64,000 nucleotides of DNA from Bradyrhizobium sp. 164 (GTDB lineage Bacteria > Pseudomonadota > Alphaproteobacteria > Rhizobiales > Xanthobacteraceae), in assembly GCF_023073715.1 (NCBI RefSeq), contig NZ_JADPKA010000028.1:62001-126000 (forward strand), written 5' to 3'. Numbering within the stretch: position 1 is the first letter of the stretch; every line of letters starts with the position of its first letter. The translations under genes were made by a program, and so were the position numbers. Of the stretch, positions 34,655 through 44,284 are shown in pieces. The notes beneath the pieces were generated by a model. That model saw only the letters and a program-made list of their open reading frames with translations, was not told the origin of the DNA and made no database searches.

Positions 34655-35221
34655 CTATCTCACAACGCCGGACGTGAACCCAGCCTTCCGCCGCGGCGGC
34701 TTGATTTCCTTCTTCAGGAAACAGCGCGCCTCGCGCCCGGTGTAGCCGGGACGGGCATAGGTGAAGGCGCGGCATTTGTTGTCGGCGGTGCAGGCGGCCT
34801 TGCAGGTCTCCTCGCCCTCGCCGACCTTGAGCTCGAAATTGCGCAGGTCGCCGCCCGGGCGATCGATCGACGTTTCCACACCCTCGATGCGCGGCTCGAT
34901 CACGCCAGCGCCGCGCACCCCGGAGATGCAGCAATTGCCCGGCACCCGCGTCGGCACCGTATTCTTGAGCCAGCACACCGCCGAGCCGCCCTCGACGTCG
35001 GGATAGTTGAAACTCCAGGAGCGGCAACGGCGGTCACGCTCGCACAGCAGCGCGCAATCCTCAGGGTCGCCCGAAGTGACCGGCGTGTTGAAATAGTCGC
35101 CGCCTGGGCGGTCGAACGCCGTCTGCGCCGGCGCCGGCGCGCTCGCAAACAGGAGCGAAAGCAGCGCGACGCAAGCCAAGACGCGGGCCATGACGACCCC
35201 AGGCAGGCGGCCCTTTCCCAT
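34655..35221 (-). CDS. Secreted PAN/Apple-domain protein
   Basis: About 188 residues from ATG 35221; the start is not certain, since MARVLACVALL (35191) would also give a good signal peptide. After the signal (VLACVALLSLLFASAPAPAQ) come two PAN-type modules. The first has DRPGGDYFNTPVTSGDPEDCALLCERDRRCRSWSF... with YPxxEGGSAVCWLK, and the second DRPGGDLRNFELKVGEGEETCKAACTADNKCRAFTYARPG...CFLK (family landmarks DRPGGD, DCALLC, TCKAAC). Each module has the paired cysteines of the fold. PAN domains bind proteins or sugars. Role unknown; periplasmic or secreted. Confidence 0.88.
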   Translation of the reverse strand: MGKGRLPGVVMARVLACVALLSLLFASAPAPAQTAFDRPGGDYFNTPVTSGDPEDCALLCERDRRCRSWSFNYPDVEGGSAVCWLKNTVPTRVPGNCCISGVRGAGVIEPRIEGVETSIDRPGGDLRNFELKVGEGEETCKAACTADNKCRAFTYARPGYTGREARCFLKKEIKPPRRKAGFTSGVVR

Positions 35222-35331
35222 CGGAACAGCTTTCGAGTTATTGACGATGCACAGGTTTTTCCAGCCGATCATTTGATCGCCGCAAACCTGTACGGGCGAT
35301 GAACGGCTCAATTGCCTGCTATTAGCCTAAT

Positions 35332-36702
35332 CTAGAAAGCGTATTCCGCGTAGGCAGGTTCCACCGAGCCCTTCCAGGGACCATTAAACTTGTCCAGCAT
35401 CTCCTCAGCCGGCGTCCGGCCGAACTCGATGATGCGATCGAGCGGCTCCAAATGCCTCGTCTCATCGCGGCCGAGCTGGTCGAGCCGGCCACGCCGGCGC
35501 AGGCCGGCATGTGCGAGAACCAGGCACTCCTTGGCGACCTCGAAGAGATAGCGATCCCTGATCCGCGACTTGAAGCCGAAGCGCGGCACGTCGTCGCGCA
35601 AGGCCTGACGTTCAGGCGCGCTCCAGTGCTTCACGATTTCCCAAGCGGCGTCGAGCGAGACATCGTCGTAGAGCAGCCCGACCCAGAACGCCGGCAGCGC
35701 CGGCAACCGGCCCCACGGACCACCGTCGGAGCCGCGCATCTCGAGATAGCGCTTGAGCCGGACTTCCGGGAAGATCGTCGAGAGGTGATTGGCCCAGTCC
35801 GACAGCGTCGGTCGCTCGCCGGGAAGATTGTTGTTGCGGCCGTCGAAGAAGGCACGGAACGAGGAGCCCGATACGTCGATGTACTGCTCGCCGCGCTTGA
35901 CGAAATACATGGGCACGTCGAGCGCGTAATCGACATAGCGCTCGAAGCCCATGCCATCCTCGAACGCCCACGGCATCATGCCCGAACGCGCATTGTCGGT
36001 GTCGCGCCAAATCTCGGAGCGGAAGGAGAGAAAGCCGTTCGGCTTGCCTTCGGTAAACGGCGAATTGGCGAACAGCGCGGTCGCGACCGGTTGAAGCGCG
36101 AGCGAGACGCGCAGCTTCTTGACCATGTCGGCTTCCGAGGAGAAGTCGAGATTGGTCTGCACGGTGCAAGTCCGGTACATCATGTCGAGGCCATATTGAC
36201 CGACCTTCGGCATGTAATTGGTCATGATCTTGTAGCGGCCCTTGGGCATCACCGGGATGTCCGCGCGCGACCAGGACGGCGTCATGCCGAGCCCGAGGAA
36301 GCCGATGCCGAGCGGGGTTGCGATCTCGCGCACTTGCGCCAGATGCGCCATCAGCTCGCTCTGGGTCTGGTGCACGTTCTCGACCGGCGCGCCGGAGAGC
36401 TCGAACTGTCCGCCGGGCTCGAGGGAGATGGCACCGCCGCCGGTGACGTCGTAGAGGCCGATGATATTGCCCTGCTCCATGATCGGCTCCCAGCCGAGCA
36501 GGAGCTTCATGCCCTCGAGCAGCGCGCCGATGCCGCGCGCCCCCTCGTAAGGCACCGGTCGGTGGCCTTCGAGCGTGAACGGCGTCTTCTCGTGCTCGGT
36601 CCCCATGCGGAATTCGGACGGATCCTTGCAGCCGGCCTCGAACCACGCGACGAGCTCGTCGCGCGATTGCAGTGGCGTCATGTCGATCTGGTCTCGCGCC
36701 AT
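35332..36702 (-). CDS. gshA: Glutamate-cysteine ligase (plant-type GshA)
   Basis: 456 residues. Catalyses the first step of glutathione synthesis in the cytosol. Belongs to the GCS2-type group found in plants and alphaproteobacteria: MGTEHEKTPF near residue 32-41, GGQFELSGAP with the Mg2+-binding glutamate, TCTVQTNLDFSSEADMVKKLRVSLALQP, and GMMPWAFEDGMGFERYVDYALDVPMYF (listed as family landmarks). Starts at ATG 36702. Neighbours a glutathione S-transferase gene (divergent pair at 36800-38038), so glutathione synthesis and use are close together here (context). Confidence 0.97.
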   Translation of the reverse strand: MARDQIDMTPLQSRDELVAWFEAGCKDPSEFRMGTEHEKTPFTLEGHRPVPYEGARGIGALLEGMKLLLGWEPIMEQGNIIGLYDVTGGGAISLEPGGQFELSGAPVENVHQTQSELMAHLAQVREIATPLGIGFLGLGMTPSWSRADIPVMPKGRYKIMTNYMPKVGQYGLDMMYRTCTVQTNLDFSSEADMVKKLRVSLALQPVATALFANSPFTEGKPNGFLSFRSEIWRDTDNARSGMMPWAFEDGMGFERYVDYALDVPMYFVKRGEQYIDVSGSSFRAFFDGRNNNLPGERPTLSDWANHLSTIFPEVRLKRYLEMRGSDGGPWGRLPALPAFWVGLLYDDVSLDAAWEIVKHWSAPERQALRDDVPRFGFKSRIRDRYLFEVAKECLVLAHAGLRRRGRLDQLGRDETRHLEPLDRIIEFGRTPAEEMLDKFNGPWKGSVEPAYAEYAF

Positions 36703-36799
36703 ATCAAACTCTAATCAAAAAGCGCTTCGACCGAACGCGCGGGTGACGGGAGCCTCCGCGAACCCGCCGGGCGCGCGGACGTGCTGGTTTGCCGCGCGA

Positions 36800-37297
36800 T
36801 CATCGCGACGGTGTGCTTTCGTTGGCGTTTGCGGCGGGCGGCAGTTTCATCTCGCCGCACGAGCAGCCGAGGCGATCGAGCAGACCGCTGAGCTTGACGG
36901 CGTCGGCATCCGATAGTTTCGAACCGACATATTTCTCGATCGCGGCCGAATAGGCGCCCCACATCCGCTTCTGCAACTCGCGGCCGGCTTCCGTGATCTC
37001 GACGAACTGGCCACGCTTGTCGATCTTGCATTCGCGCCGCAAGGCGAGACCTTCGTCGACCAGGCGGTCGATCAGCCGCGAGGTCGAGTATTGCGGGATC
37101 AACATCTGGCGTTCGAGCTCCACCGGCCGCAACTCGCCAGAGGGGGCGCGGGACAGTTCGAGCAGCGCGTCATACCAGGCGAGCGGCGGGAACCCGGCCT
37201 TTTTCAGATCCTGCTCGACGCAATCGAGCACGCGGCTCTGCACCCGCATCAGGCGGATCCAGGCCGAAGTTGCCTCGGTCGATGGTTTGCGTTTCAT
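36800..37297 (-). CDS. MarR-family regulator of the divergent GST gene
   Basis: 165 residues from ATG 37297 (MKRKPSTEATSAWIRL); TTG 37309 is in frame but has no support. The winged-helix core is MLIPQYSTSRLIDRLVDEGLALRRECKIDKRGQFVEITEAG, with the wing DKRGQFVEIT. A C-terminal CSCGEM adds two cysteines that could respond to thiol stress, although the function is unproven. It diverges from gst across 126 bases containing two ATGC-N4-GCAT dyads, so regulation of gst and itself is likely (inference). 97 bases to gshA in the same direction hold nothing identifiable. Confidence 0.93.
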   Translation of the reverse strand: MKRKPSTEATSAWIRLMRVQSRVLDCVEQDLKKAGFPPLAWYDALLELSRAPSGELRPVELERQMLIPQYSTSRLIDRLVDEGLALRRECKIDKRGQFVEITEAGRELQKRMWGAYSAAIEKYVGSKLSDADAVKLSGLLDRLGCSCGEMKLPPAANANESTPSR

Positions 37298-37337
37298 GGT
37301 CCCGCTCAAGCTCGTCGCCCGCTCTTTACCTCATTCG

Positions 37338-37382
37338 ATGCACCTGCATCAATCTTGACTATTTCATGCAAGCGCATGTAGT
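37338..37382. promoter_or_regulatory. Twin ATGC-N4-GCAT operator over the gst promoter
   Basis: ATGC-ACCT-GCAT at 37338-37349 and ATGC-AAGC-GCAT at 37366-37377, centres 28 bases apart. TTGACT (37355-37360) and TGTAGT (37377-37382) with a 16-base spacer form a candidate gst promoter, so the second dyad lies in its spacer. Likely MarR binding sites. Confidence 0.6.
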
Positions 37383-37423
37383 CGTTCTTTCGCTCCAACC
37401 AAGCGTCATGAGGAGGAAATTCC

Positions 37424-38038
37424 ATGAAGCTGTATTATTCGCCCGGCGCCTGCTCCCTGTCCCCCCACATCGCGCTTCTGGAAGCCGGCCTGCCCTATGA
37501 GCTGGTCAAGGTCGATATCCGGGCCAAGAAGCTCGAAAATGGTGAGGATTATCTGAAGCTGAACCCCAAGGGCCAGGTCCCTGCGCTAGGCCTCGACAGC
37601 GGTGAGATCGTGACCGAAGGCCCGGTGATTGTCCAGATGATCGCCGATCGGGCATCAAGCAAGGCGCTGGCCCCCGCCCGCGACAGTTCCGAGCGCTACA
37701 AGCTGCTCGAATGGCTCAACTTCCTCACCTCGGAGGTGCACAAGAGCTTTGGCCCCCTGTTCGCCCCGGCGCTGAACGACGAGGCCAAGGCCTTCTTCAA
37801 GGACCGCGTCATGGGCAAGCTGAAATATGTCGACAGCCAGCTCGCCGGCCGCGACTACCTCATGGGCAAGCAGTTCACGGTCGCCGACGGCTATCTGTTC
37901 ACGATGCTGACCTGGGCCGACCGCATGAAGTTCGACCTCTCGGCGATGCCTAACCTGACCGCCTACAAGGCCCGCGTCGCGGCGCGGCCGCAGGTGCAGG
38001 AAGCGCTGAGGAAGGAAGGGCTGCTTCAGGCGAAGTGA
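37424..38038 (+). CDS. Glutathione S-transferase, beta-class-like
   Basis: 204 residues. N-terminal thioredoxin fold (MKLYYSPGACSLSPHIALLEAG) with Cys10 at the position used by bacterial beta-class GSTs, NPKGQVPAL with the cis-proline, and VTEGPVIVQMI for the glutathione contact. The helical C-terminal domain has the N-capping box FTVADGYLFTML. Conjugates glutathione to electrophiles in the cytosol. AGGAGG lies eight bases before the ATG. Regulated, very probably, by the divergent MarR protein through the twin dyads; the inducer is unknown. Confidence 0.96.
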   Translation: MKLYYSPGACSLSPHIALLEAGLPYELVKVDIRAKKLENGEDYLKLNPKGQVPALGLDSGEIVTEGPVIVQMIADRASSKALAPARDSSERYKLLEWLNFLTSEVHKSFGPLFAPALNDEAKAFFKDRVMGKLKYVDSQLAGRDYLMGKQFTVADGYLFTMLTWADRMKFDLSAMPNLTAYKARVAARPQVQEALRKEGLLQAK

Positions 38039-38046
38039 TTGTTCTT

Positions 38047-38161
38047 CGTCATTCCGGGGCGCCGCGACGCGGCGGACCCGGTAGCTCGCAGTTGTTGCAT
38101 GACCGAGCAAAGCCCATCGAGATTCCGGATCAGTCCGCGTTGCGGACTGTCCGGAATGACG
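38047..38161. repeat. Intergenic palindromic repeat (CGTCATTCCGG family)
   Basis: Perfect 11-base terminal arms CGTCATTCCGG (38047-38057) and CCGGAATGACG (38151-38161), with inner GC-rich partial stems. Between the convergent gst and fadJ genes. Confidence 0.65.
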
Positions 38162-38168
38162 GGTTCCG

Positions 38169-40382
38169 TCAGGCCGCCGCCTTGTTCGGCGCGAAGCGGC
38201 CGTAGAAGGTTTCGCCCTTTGCGGCCATCTCCTCGAGCAATTTCGGCGGCGTGAAGCGTGAGCCGTATTTGGCCTCGAGCTTGTGGCAGAGTTCGACGAA
38301 CTTCTTCGTACCCATGAAATCGATGTAGGACAGCGTACCGCCGGTGAACGGCGCGAAGCCGAAGCCGAGGATCGAGCCGACATCGGCCTCGCGCGGATCG
38401 GTGATGACGTGATCCTCGACCGTGCGAGCGGCTTCCACCGCCTGCACCACCAGGAAGCGCTGCTTCAGCTCCTCGATGTCGAGCGTGTCAGGGTCAAGCT
38501 GCTTCGGCTGCAAGGCCGAGAGACCCGGCCACAGGCTCTTCTGGCCTTTGCCCTTCTCGGGATAGTCGTAGAAGCCCTTGCTGTTCTTGCGGCCAAGCCG
38601 GCCCTGCTTCTCGACCATCTCGACCATCAGCTTCTTCTGCTCGGGATTGATGGCGTTGGGACCGAGATCGGCTTCCGTCGCCTTCATGATCTTGAGACCG
38701 AGGTCGAGCGCGACTTCATCCGACAGCGAGAGCGGGCCGACCGGCATGCCGGCCATCTTGGCGCAGTTCTCGATCATTGCCGGCGGCACGCCTTCCAGGA
38801 ACATCTCGTTGCCCTCGGCGACGTAGCGGCCGACGCAGCGGTTGGCGAAGAAGCCTCTGGAGTCGTTGACCACGATCGGCGTCTTGCCGATCTGCCGGAC
38901 GTAATCCATCGCGGTCGCAAGCGCGACATCGCCGGTGTTCTTGCCCAGGATGATCTCGACCAGCATCATCTTCTCGACCGGAGAGAAGAAGTGGATGCCG
39001 ACGAACTTGCCCTGGTCCTTGAAGCTCTCGGCCAGCGAGGTGATCGGCAGCGTCGAGGTGTTGGACGCGAAGATCACGTCGGACTTTAGGTACTCCTGCG
39101 CCCTGGCAAAGGTCTCCGCCTTGACGTTGCGGTCCTCGAACACAGCCTCGATGACGAGGTCGACATCCTTCAGCGCGGCATAGTCCGCCGTCGCGGTGAT
39201 GCGGGCGAGCAGCGCCTCGGCATCGCCCGGCTTGGCGCGGCCCTTCTTGATCTGCTCCTCGATCACCTTCTGCGCATGCGCCTTGCCCTTGTCGGCGCTC
39301 TCCTGGTCGCGATCGATCAGGACGACGTCGAGACCGGCACGAGCCGAGACGTAGCCGACGCTCGCGCCCATGAAGCCGGCGCCGATCACGGCAATCTTCT
39401 TCACCTTGGTCGGCGGCACGTGCTTCGGACGGCGTGCGCCCTTATTGAGCTCTTGCATCGACAGGAACAGGCTGCGGATCATCGCGGCCGCCTCCTTTGA
39501 GCGCAGCACCGAGGTGAAATAGCGCGACTCGACGCGCAAGGCGGCGTCGATCGGCAGCTGCAGGCCTTCATAGACGCAGCTCATGATCGCGCGCGCGGCC
39601 GGATAATTGTCGTAGGTCTCGCGCCGATAGATTGCGTTGCCGGCCGGGAACATCATCATGCCGGCCTTTGAGAACACCGGACCGCCGGGCAGCTTGAAAC
39701 TCTTCTCGTCCCAGGGTGCGACCGCCTTGCCACCGCCCTTGATCCAGTCCTTGGCCGCCTTGATGAGGTCGGCAGCGGGAACGATGGCGTGGATCAGGTT
39801 CAGCGCCTTCGCCTTCTCGATCGTGACGGGATCGCCCTTGAGCAGGATCGTCATCGCGTCCTGCGGCGGCACCAGACGCGGCACGCGCTGCGTGCCGCCA
39901 GCGCCGGGGAACAGGCCAACCTTGACCTCGGGCAGGCCGAGACGAGTCTTGGGGTTCTCTGCGGCAACGCGATAATGGCAGCACAGCGTGATCTCAAAAC
40001 CGCCACCGAGCGCGAGGCCGTTGATCGCCGCCGCCCAGGGCTTGCCGGAGGTCTCGATCGAACGCAGGACCTGCGAGAAGCGCCGGCTCTGCTCGAACAG
40101 CATCTGGTTCGCCGCGGTCTCGCCCTGCTCCTTCAAGACCTTCGCGTAGGCCTGGTTCATGCCTTCGAGCATCGAGAGATCTGCGCCGGCGCAGAATGCT
40201 TCTTTCGCTGAGGTGATGACGACGCCCTTCACCGCGGCATCAGCCGTGGTCGCCTTGACGATCGCGTCGAGCTCATTGGTCGAGGTCTCGTCGAGCACGT
40301 TCATCGAACGGCCCGGGATGTCCCAGGTGACGAGCACGATGCCATCGGAATCGGTCTCAAGCTTGAAGTTCTTGTACGACAT
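38169..40382 (-). CDS. fadJ: FadJ-type enoyl-CoA hydratase/3-hydroxyacyl-CoA dehydrogenase
   Basis: 737 residues from ATG 40382. The N-terminal crotonase domain has the two catalytic glutamates in [15 protein letters not shown] and [24 protein letters not shown] linker leads to the Rossmann dehydrogenase ([30 protein letters not shown] near 340) with FSPVEKM and the [15 protein letters not shown] dyad, and the C-terminal HCDH domain. Carries steps 2 and 3 of fatty-acid beta-oxidation. The frame open to 40586 is made of a repeat and is rejected. Downstream of the thiolase in the same operon; ends in the repeat. Confidence 0.96.
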   Translation of the reverse strand: MSYKNFKLETDSDGIVLVTWDIPGRSMNVLDETSTNELDAIVKATTADAAVKGVVITSAKEAFCAGADLSMLEGMNQAYAKVLKEQGETAANQMLFEQSRRFSQVLRSIETSGKPWAAAINGLALGGGFEITLCCHYRVAAENPKTRLGLPEVKVGLFPGAGGTQRVPRLVPPQDAMTILLKGDPVTIEKAKALNLIHAIVPAADLIKAAKDWIKGGGKAVAPWDEKSFKLPGGPVFSKAGMMMFPAGNAIYRRETYDNYPAARAIMSCVYEGLQLPIDAALRVESRYFTSVLRSKEAAAMIRSLFLSMQELNKGARRPKHVPPTKVKKIAVIGAGFMGASVGYVSARAGLDVVLIDRDQESADKGKAHAQKVIEEQIKKGRAKPGDAEALLARITATADYAALKDVDLVIEAVFEDRNVKAETFARAQEYLKSDVIFASNTSTLPITSLAESFKDQGKFVGIHFFSPVEKMMLVEIILGKNTGDVALATAMDYVRQIGKTPIVVNDSRGFFANRCVGRYVAEGNEMFLEGVPPAMIENCAKMAGMPVGPLSLSDEVALDLGLKIMKATEADLGPNAINPEQKKLMVEMVEKQGRLGRKNSKGFYDYPEKGKGQKSLWPGLSALQPKQLDPDTLDIEELKQRFLVVQAVEAARTVEDHVITDPREADVGSILGFGFAPFTGGTLSYIDFMGTKKFVELCHKLEAKYGSRFTPPKLLEEMAAKGETFYGRFAPNKAAA

Positions 40383-40442
40383 TTTGGTTGCTCCTCGGTG
40401 CCGGCCGCCGATCTCAGGCGCTGGCGGTTGACTTGAGATCTC

Positions 40443-40528
40443 GTAGGGCGGGCAAAGGCGCTCCTGCGCCGTGCCCACCATCATTTTCGAAGCGCAGTGG
40501 TGGGCACGCTTCGCTTTGCCCACCCTAC
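40443..40528. repeat. Intergenic palindromic repeat (GTAGGGTGGGCAAAG family)
   Basis: Arms GTAGGGCGGGCAAAG (40443-40457) and CTTTGCCCACCCTAC (40514-40528), complementary but for one base. Same family as 33921-34012. Lies inside the fad operon between thiolase and fadJ, so it is transcribed. Confidence 0.65.
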
Positions 40529-40537
40529 AGCAACGCG

Positions 40538-41746
40538 TTACACGCGCTCGATGATGGTTGCGGTGCCCATGCCGCCGCCGATGCACAGCGTCACCAGCGC
40601 GGTGGACTTGTTGGTGCGCTCGAGCTCGTCGAGCACGGTGCCGAGAATCATCGCGCCGGTCGCACCAAGCGGATGGCCGAGCGCGATCGCACCGCCATTG
40701 ACGTTGATCTTGGCATTGTCGATGTCGAAGGCCTGGATGTAGCGCAGCACGACGGAGGCGAAGGCCTCGTTGAGCTCGAACAGGTCGATGTCGGACTTCT
40801 TCATGCCGGAGCGCGCGAACAGTTTTTCGGTGACGTCGACTGGACCGGTCAGCATCATCGCCGGCTCGGAGCCGATATTGGCGAAGGCACGGATCTTGGC
40901 ACGCGGCTTCAGGCCGTATTTCGCGCCTGCCTCCTTGCTGCCGAGCAGAACGGCGCCGGCGCCGTCGACGATACCCGAGGAGTTGCCAGCGTGGTGCACG
41001 TAGTTGACGCGCTCGATCTCCGGATGCGACTGCACCGCGACGCCGTCGAAGCCGCCCATCTGCGCCACCATCGTGAACGACGGCTGCAGCTGGGCCAGCG
41101 ACTGCATCGTCGTCGAGGGCCGCATGTGCTCGTCCTTGGCGAGGATGGTGAGGCCATTGATGTCCTTCACCGGCACCACCGACTTATCGAAGCGGCCCTC
41201 GTCCCACGCCTTGGCCGCGCGCTGCTGGCTTTGCACCGCGTAGGCATCGACGTCGTCGCGCGAGAAACCATATTTGGTGGCGATCAAATCGGCCGAGACC
41301 CCCTGCGGCATGAAATAGGCCGGCACCGCCATTGAGGGATCCATCGGCCAGGCGCCACCGGAGGCGCCGATGCCAACGCGGCTCATGGATTCAGCGCCGC
41401 CACCGATCACCAGCTCATGCTGGCCGCTCATCACCTGGGCGGCGGCAAAGTTCACGGCGTCGAGACCTGAGGCACAGAAGCGGCTGATCTGCACGCCGGG
41501 CACGGCTTGGCCGAGACCCGCCTTCAGCGCTGCGAAGCGCGCGATGTCGCTGCCCGCTTCGCCCACCGGATCGACCACGCCGAGCACGACGTCATCGACC
41601 GAGTCCTCGGGCAGGTTGTTGCGGTCCTTCAGCGCCTTCAGTGGCACGGTCGCGAGCGCCAGCGCCGTGACTTCGTGCAGCGCGCCGTCCGCCTTGCCGC
41701 GGCCGCGCGGGGTGCGAACGTGGTCGTAGATGAATGCCTCAGGCAT
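40538..41746 (-). CDS. Acetyl-CoA acyltransferase (thiolase), FadA/FadI type
   Basis: 402 residues. Thiolase fold with the nucleophilic cysteine in [23 protein letters not shown], the catalytic histidine in [11 protein letters not shown] and the second cysteine in the C-terminal [19 protein letters not shown] (motifs only). Cleaves 3-ketoacyl-CoA in the last step of beta-oxidation. It lies between the acyl-CoA dehydrogenase (52 bases upstream) and fadJ (a repeat between them). Whether it prefers long or short chains cannot be told. Confidence 0.96.
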   Translation of the reverse strand: MPEAFIYDHVRTPRGRGKADGALHEVTALALATVPLKALKDRNNLPEDSVDDVVLGVVDPVGEAGSDIARFAALKAGLGQAVPGVQISRFCASGLDAVNFAAAQVMSGQHELVIGGGAESMSRVGIGASGGAWPMDPSMAVPAYFMPQGVSADLIATKYGFSRDDVDAYAVQSQQRAAKAWDEGRFDKSVVPVKDINGLTILAKDEHMRPSTTMQSLAQLQPSFTMVAQMGGFDGVAVQSHPEIERVNYVHHAGNSSGIVDGAGAVLLGSKEAGAKYGLKPRAKIRAFANIGSEPAMMLTGPVDVTEKLFARSGMKKSDIDLFELNEAFASVVLRYIQAFDIDNAKINVNGGAIALGHPLGATGAMILGTVLDELERTNKSTALVTLCIGGGMGTATIIERV

Positions 41747-41798
41747 GACGCCCTCCTGATGTGATGTTCAACGATTGGGAGCAGGCGGCGGAAGCAGG

Positions 41799-43589
41799 TC
41801 AGAACGCTTCCGCCGGCAGTTCCATGATGGTGGCGCAGCCGGCCTGGATGCGCGCGAGATTGGCCGCGGTCTCCGGCAGCATCCGCTCCATGAAGAAGCG
41901 GCCGGTGACGAGCTTGGTCGAGAGATAGGGCGTGGCCCCGCTCTCGGCAATCTTCCCTAGCGTCACCTTCGCCATCTTCGCCCACATGTAGCCGAGCGCG
42001 ACGAAGCCGAAGAGATGCAGGTAATCGGTTGCGGCGGCGCCGGCATTGTCCGGCTTCGCCATCGCGTTCTGCATCAGCCAGGTGGTGGCCTGCTGGAGAT
42101 GGCCGAGTGAGGTCGAGAGCGGAGCGATGAACGGTTTTAGCGCCTCGTCGCCGCCGTTCTCCTTGGCGAAGGCCATGACCTCGCCGAAGAAGGCCATAAT
42201 GGCGCGGCCGCCGTCCCGCGGCAGCTTGCGGCCGACGAGGTCGAGCGCCTGGATGCCGTTGGCACCTTCATAAATCATCGCGATGCGGGCATCGCGCACG
42301 AACTGCTCCATGCCCTGCTCGGCGATGTAGCCGTGGCCGCCATACATCTGCTGCGCGTGCACCGCATTGGCAAAGCCGTAATCGGTAAGGAAGCCCTTCA
42401 GCACCGGCGTCATCAGGCCCATGTGGTCGTCGGCGGCCTGGCGGTCCCTGGGATCCTCCGAGCGATGCGCGACGTCGCTCTTCAGCGCGGTCCAGATCAC
42501 GAAGGCGCGCGCGGCCTCGTTGAAGGCGCGGATCGAGAGCAGCGTGCGGCGCACGTCGGGATGAACGATGATCGGATCGGCCGGCTTGTCCGGGGCCTTG
42601 GCGCCTGTCAGCGCGCGGCCCTGGATGCGCTCGCGGGCATAGGCAACCGCGTTCTGATAGGCGACCTCGGATTGCGCGAGGCCCTGCACGGCGACGCCGA
42701 GGCGAGCCTCGTTCATCATCACGAACATGCCCTGCATACCCTTGTTCTCTTCGCCGATCAGCCAGCCGGTGGCGTTGTCGTAGTTCATCACGCAGGTGGA
42801 ATTGCCGTGGATGCCCATCTTGTGCTCGATTGAGCCGCAGACGACGCTATTGCGCTGCCCGACCGAACCATCGGCGTTGACCAGGAATTTCGGCACCACG
42901 AACAGCGACACGCCCTTGATGCCGGCGGGCGCGCCCTCGATGCGGGCGAGCACGAGGTGGATGATGTTGGAGGCGAGGTCATGCTCGCCGGCCGAGATGA
43001 AGATCTTGGTGCCTGATATCTTGAAGCTGCCGTCGGCCTGGCGCACCGCCTTGGTGCGGAGCATGCCGAGATCGGTGCCACAATGCGGCTCGGTCAGGTT
43101 CATGGTGCCGGTCCATTCGCCGGCGACCATCTTCGGCACGTAGGTCTGCTTCTGCTCGGGCGTGCCGTGCACCAGCAATGCCGCGGTCGCGCCCATGGTG
43201 AGGCCGCCATACATCGAGAACGCCATGTTGGCGGAGATCTGGAATTCATTGATCGCCTGGGAGAGCGTCACCGGCAGCCCCTGCCCGCCATATTCGGTCG
43301 GCGCCGACAGACCAAGCCAGCCGCCCTCGGCGACCTGCTTGAACGCCTCCTTGAACCCCTTCGGCGTGGTGACGCTGCCGTCATCGGCACGCTTGCAGCC
43401 TTCGAGATCGCCGATACGGTTGAGCGGCTGGAGCACCTCTTCAGCGAGCTTGGCGGCCTCGCCGAGGATCGCCTCGCGCACGTCGCTGGACGCATCCGAG
43501 AAGCCCGGCAGATTGTCGTAGCGATCGATCTGGAAGACGTCGTTGAGCAGGAAGTTCACATCGTCGACGGGGGCTTTATAGATCGGCAT
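41799..43589 (-). CDS. Acyl-CoA dehydrogenase (C-terminal-extended, FadE-like)
   Basis: 596 residues, about 200 longer than classical short-chain enzymes. FAD-binding ADH core (LGLSAPTEYGGQGLPVTLSQAINEFQIS; GEWTGTMNLTEPHCGTDLGMLRTKA; GTKIFISAGEHDL) and the catalytic glutamate near MIYEGANGIQALDLVGRKL, then an extra C-terminal acyl-CoA dehydrogenase domain. First step of beta-oxidation; the long type often acts on long or aromatic acyl-CoA. First gene of the fad trio; the NTF2-like gene 113 bases upstream may be on the same transcript. Confidence 0.96.
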   Translation of the reverse strand: MPIYKAPVDDVNFLLNDVFQIDRYDNLPGFSDASSDVREAILGEAAKLAEEVLQPLNRIGDLEGCKRADDGSVTTPKGFKEAFKQVAEGGWLGLSAPTEYGGQGLPVTLSQAINEFQISANMAFSMYGGLTMGATAALLVHGTPEQKQTYVPKMVAGEWTGTMNLTEPHCGTDLGMLRTKAVRQADGSFKISGTKIFISAGEHDLASNIIHLVLARIEGAPAGIKGVSLFVVPKFLVNADGSVGQRNSVVCGSIEHKMGIHGNSTCVMNYDNATGWLIGEENKGMQGMFVMMNEARLGVAVQGLAQSEVAYQNAVAYARERIQGRALTGAKAPDKPADPIIVHPDVRRTLLSIRAFNEAARAFVIWTALKSDVAHRSEDPRDRQAADDHMGLMTPVLKGFLTDYGFANAVHAQQMYGGHGYIAEQGMEQFVRDARIAMIYEGANGIQALDLVGRKLPRDGGRAIMAFFGEVMAFAKENGGDEALKPFIAPLSTSLGHLQQATTWLMQNAMAKPDNAGAAATDYLHLFGFVALGYMWAKMAKVTLGKIAESGATPYLSTKLVTGRFFMERMLPETAANLARIQAGCATIMELPAEAF

Positions 43590-43702
43590 GGCGTTCTCCC
43601 GGCACGGGCCTCGACTTGGTTGAGCCTTGAAGTGGTGGAATTCTCGTGAAGTCCCTGCGGCGCAGTCGCGAGCTTAGCGGCTTCCGCAACCTCAGGGCAG
43701 TG

Positions 43703-44086
43703 TCATGATTGGGCGGCCAACTGCTCCGCCATCAGGCGGTGCAGCATGTTGATCGCCTTGAGCGGACGCACCATCACCTTGAAACGGGTAATGCGTCCGT
43801 CGCTGTCGAAACTGATGATGTCGACACCGTTGATCTCGATGCCGTCGATGACGTTCTTGAATTCGAGCACGGCGCCAGTGTCGCTGCGCCATTCACCGAC
43901 ATAGGTGAAGCCCGGGCCGCCGAGCACCTTCTCGGCGCTGGAGAGGTATTTGAAGGTGATGTCGCGCCCGCGCTGCGGCGAATGCACGACGGGGCTTTCG
44001 AACACGGCATCCGGGTGCAGAAGGTCCCAGAGCGCGGCGCGGTCGTGAGACTTCATGTAGGCGTACCAGGAATCGAGACCGGTCAT
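43703..44086 (-). CDS. SnoaL/NTF2-like protein beside the fad operon
   Basis: 127 residues from ATG 44086 (MTGLDSWYAYMKSHDRAAL); the longer frame to 44200 begins with an unlikely leader. Alpha+beta pattern of the NTF2/SnoaL superfamily: DSWYAYMKSHDRAALWDLLHPDAVFESPVVHSPQRGRDITFKYLSSAEKVL, then GEWRSDTGAVLEFKNVIDGIEINGVDIISFDSDGRITRFKVMVRP (landmarks HPDAVF, GRD, FKVMVRP). Members bind hydrophobic ligands or act as small isomerases. Placed between PadR and the fad trio on the fad strand; PadR probably regulates it (inference). Confidence 0.85.
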   Translation of the reverse strand: MTGLDSWYAYMKSHDRAALWDLLHPDAVFESPVVHSPQRGRDITFKYLSSAEKVLGGPGFTYVGEWRSDTGAVLEFKNVIDGIEINGVDIISFDSDGRITRFKVMVRPLKAINMLHRLMAEQLAAQS

Positions 44087-44208
44087 TCTCGGGTGCCTCC
44101 CTAAGGGCAAGGGCAAAAAGGACAAAAACAACCCCATGCACAGTAGCGAGGAGGTTGATTCCGCTGGATTTTCCGTCGGGGTCTTTAGCCCCGTGCGCAA
44201 GCTGCCTC

Positions 44209-44246
44209 ATATGCACATTGACGCATATGCGCCGATGCGCATAAAG
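44209..44246. promoter_or_regulatory. Promoter and nested dyads upstream of padR
   Basis: TTGACG (44218-44223), 17-base spacer, ATAAAG (44241-44246). The spacer and flanks carry ATATGC-N8-GCATAT (44209-44228) and ATGCGC-CGAT-GCGCAT (44227-44242), so a bound protein would block the promoter. PadR regulators typically bind dyads of the ATGT/ATGC...GCAT kind. Autoregulation is likely; the divergent NTF2-fad genes lie on the other side. Confidence 0.62.
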
Positions 44247-44284
44247 TCAAGTAAGTCGGTCAAATTCGCGAAGGGAGGCCGGTC

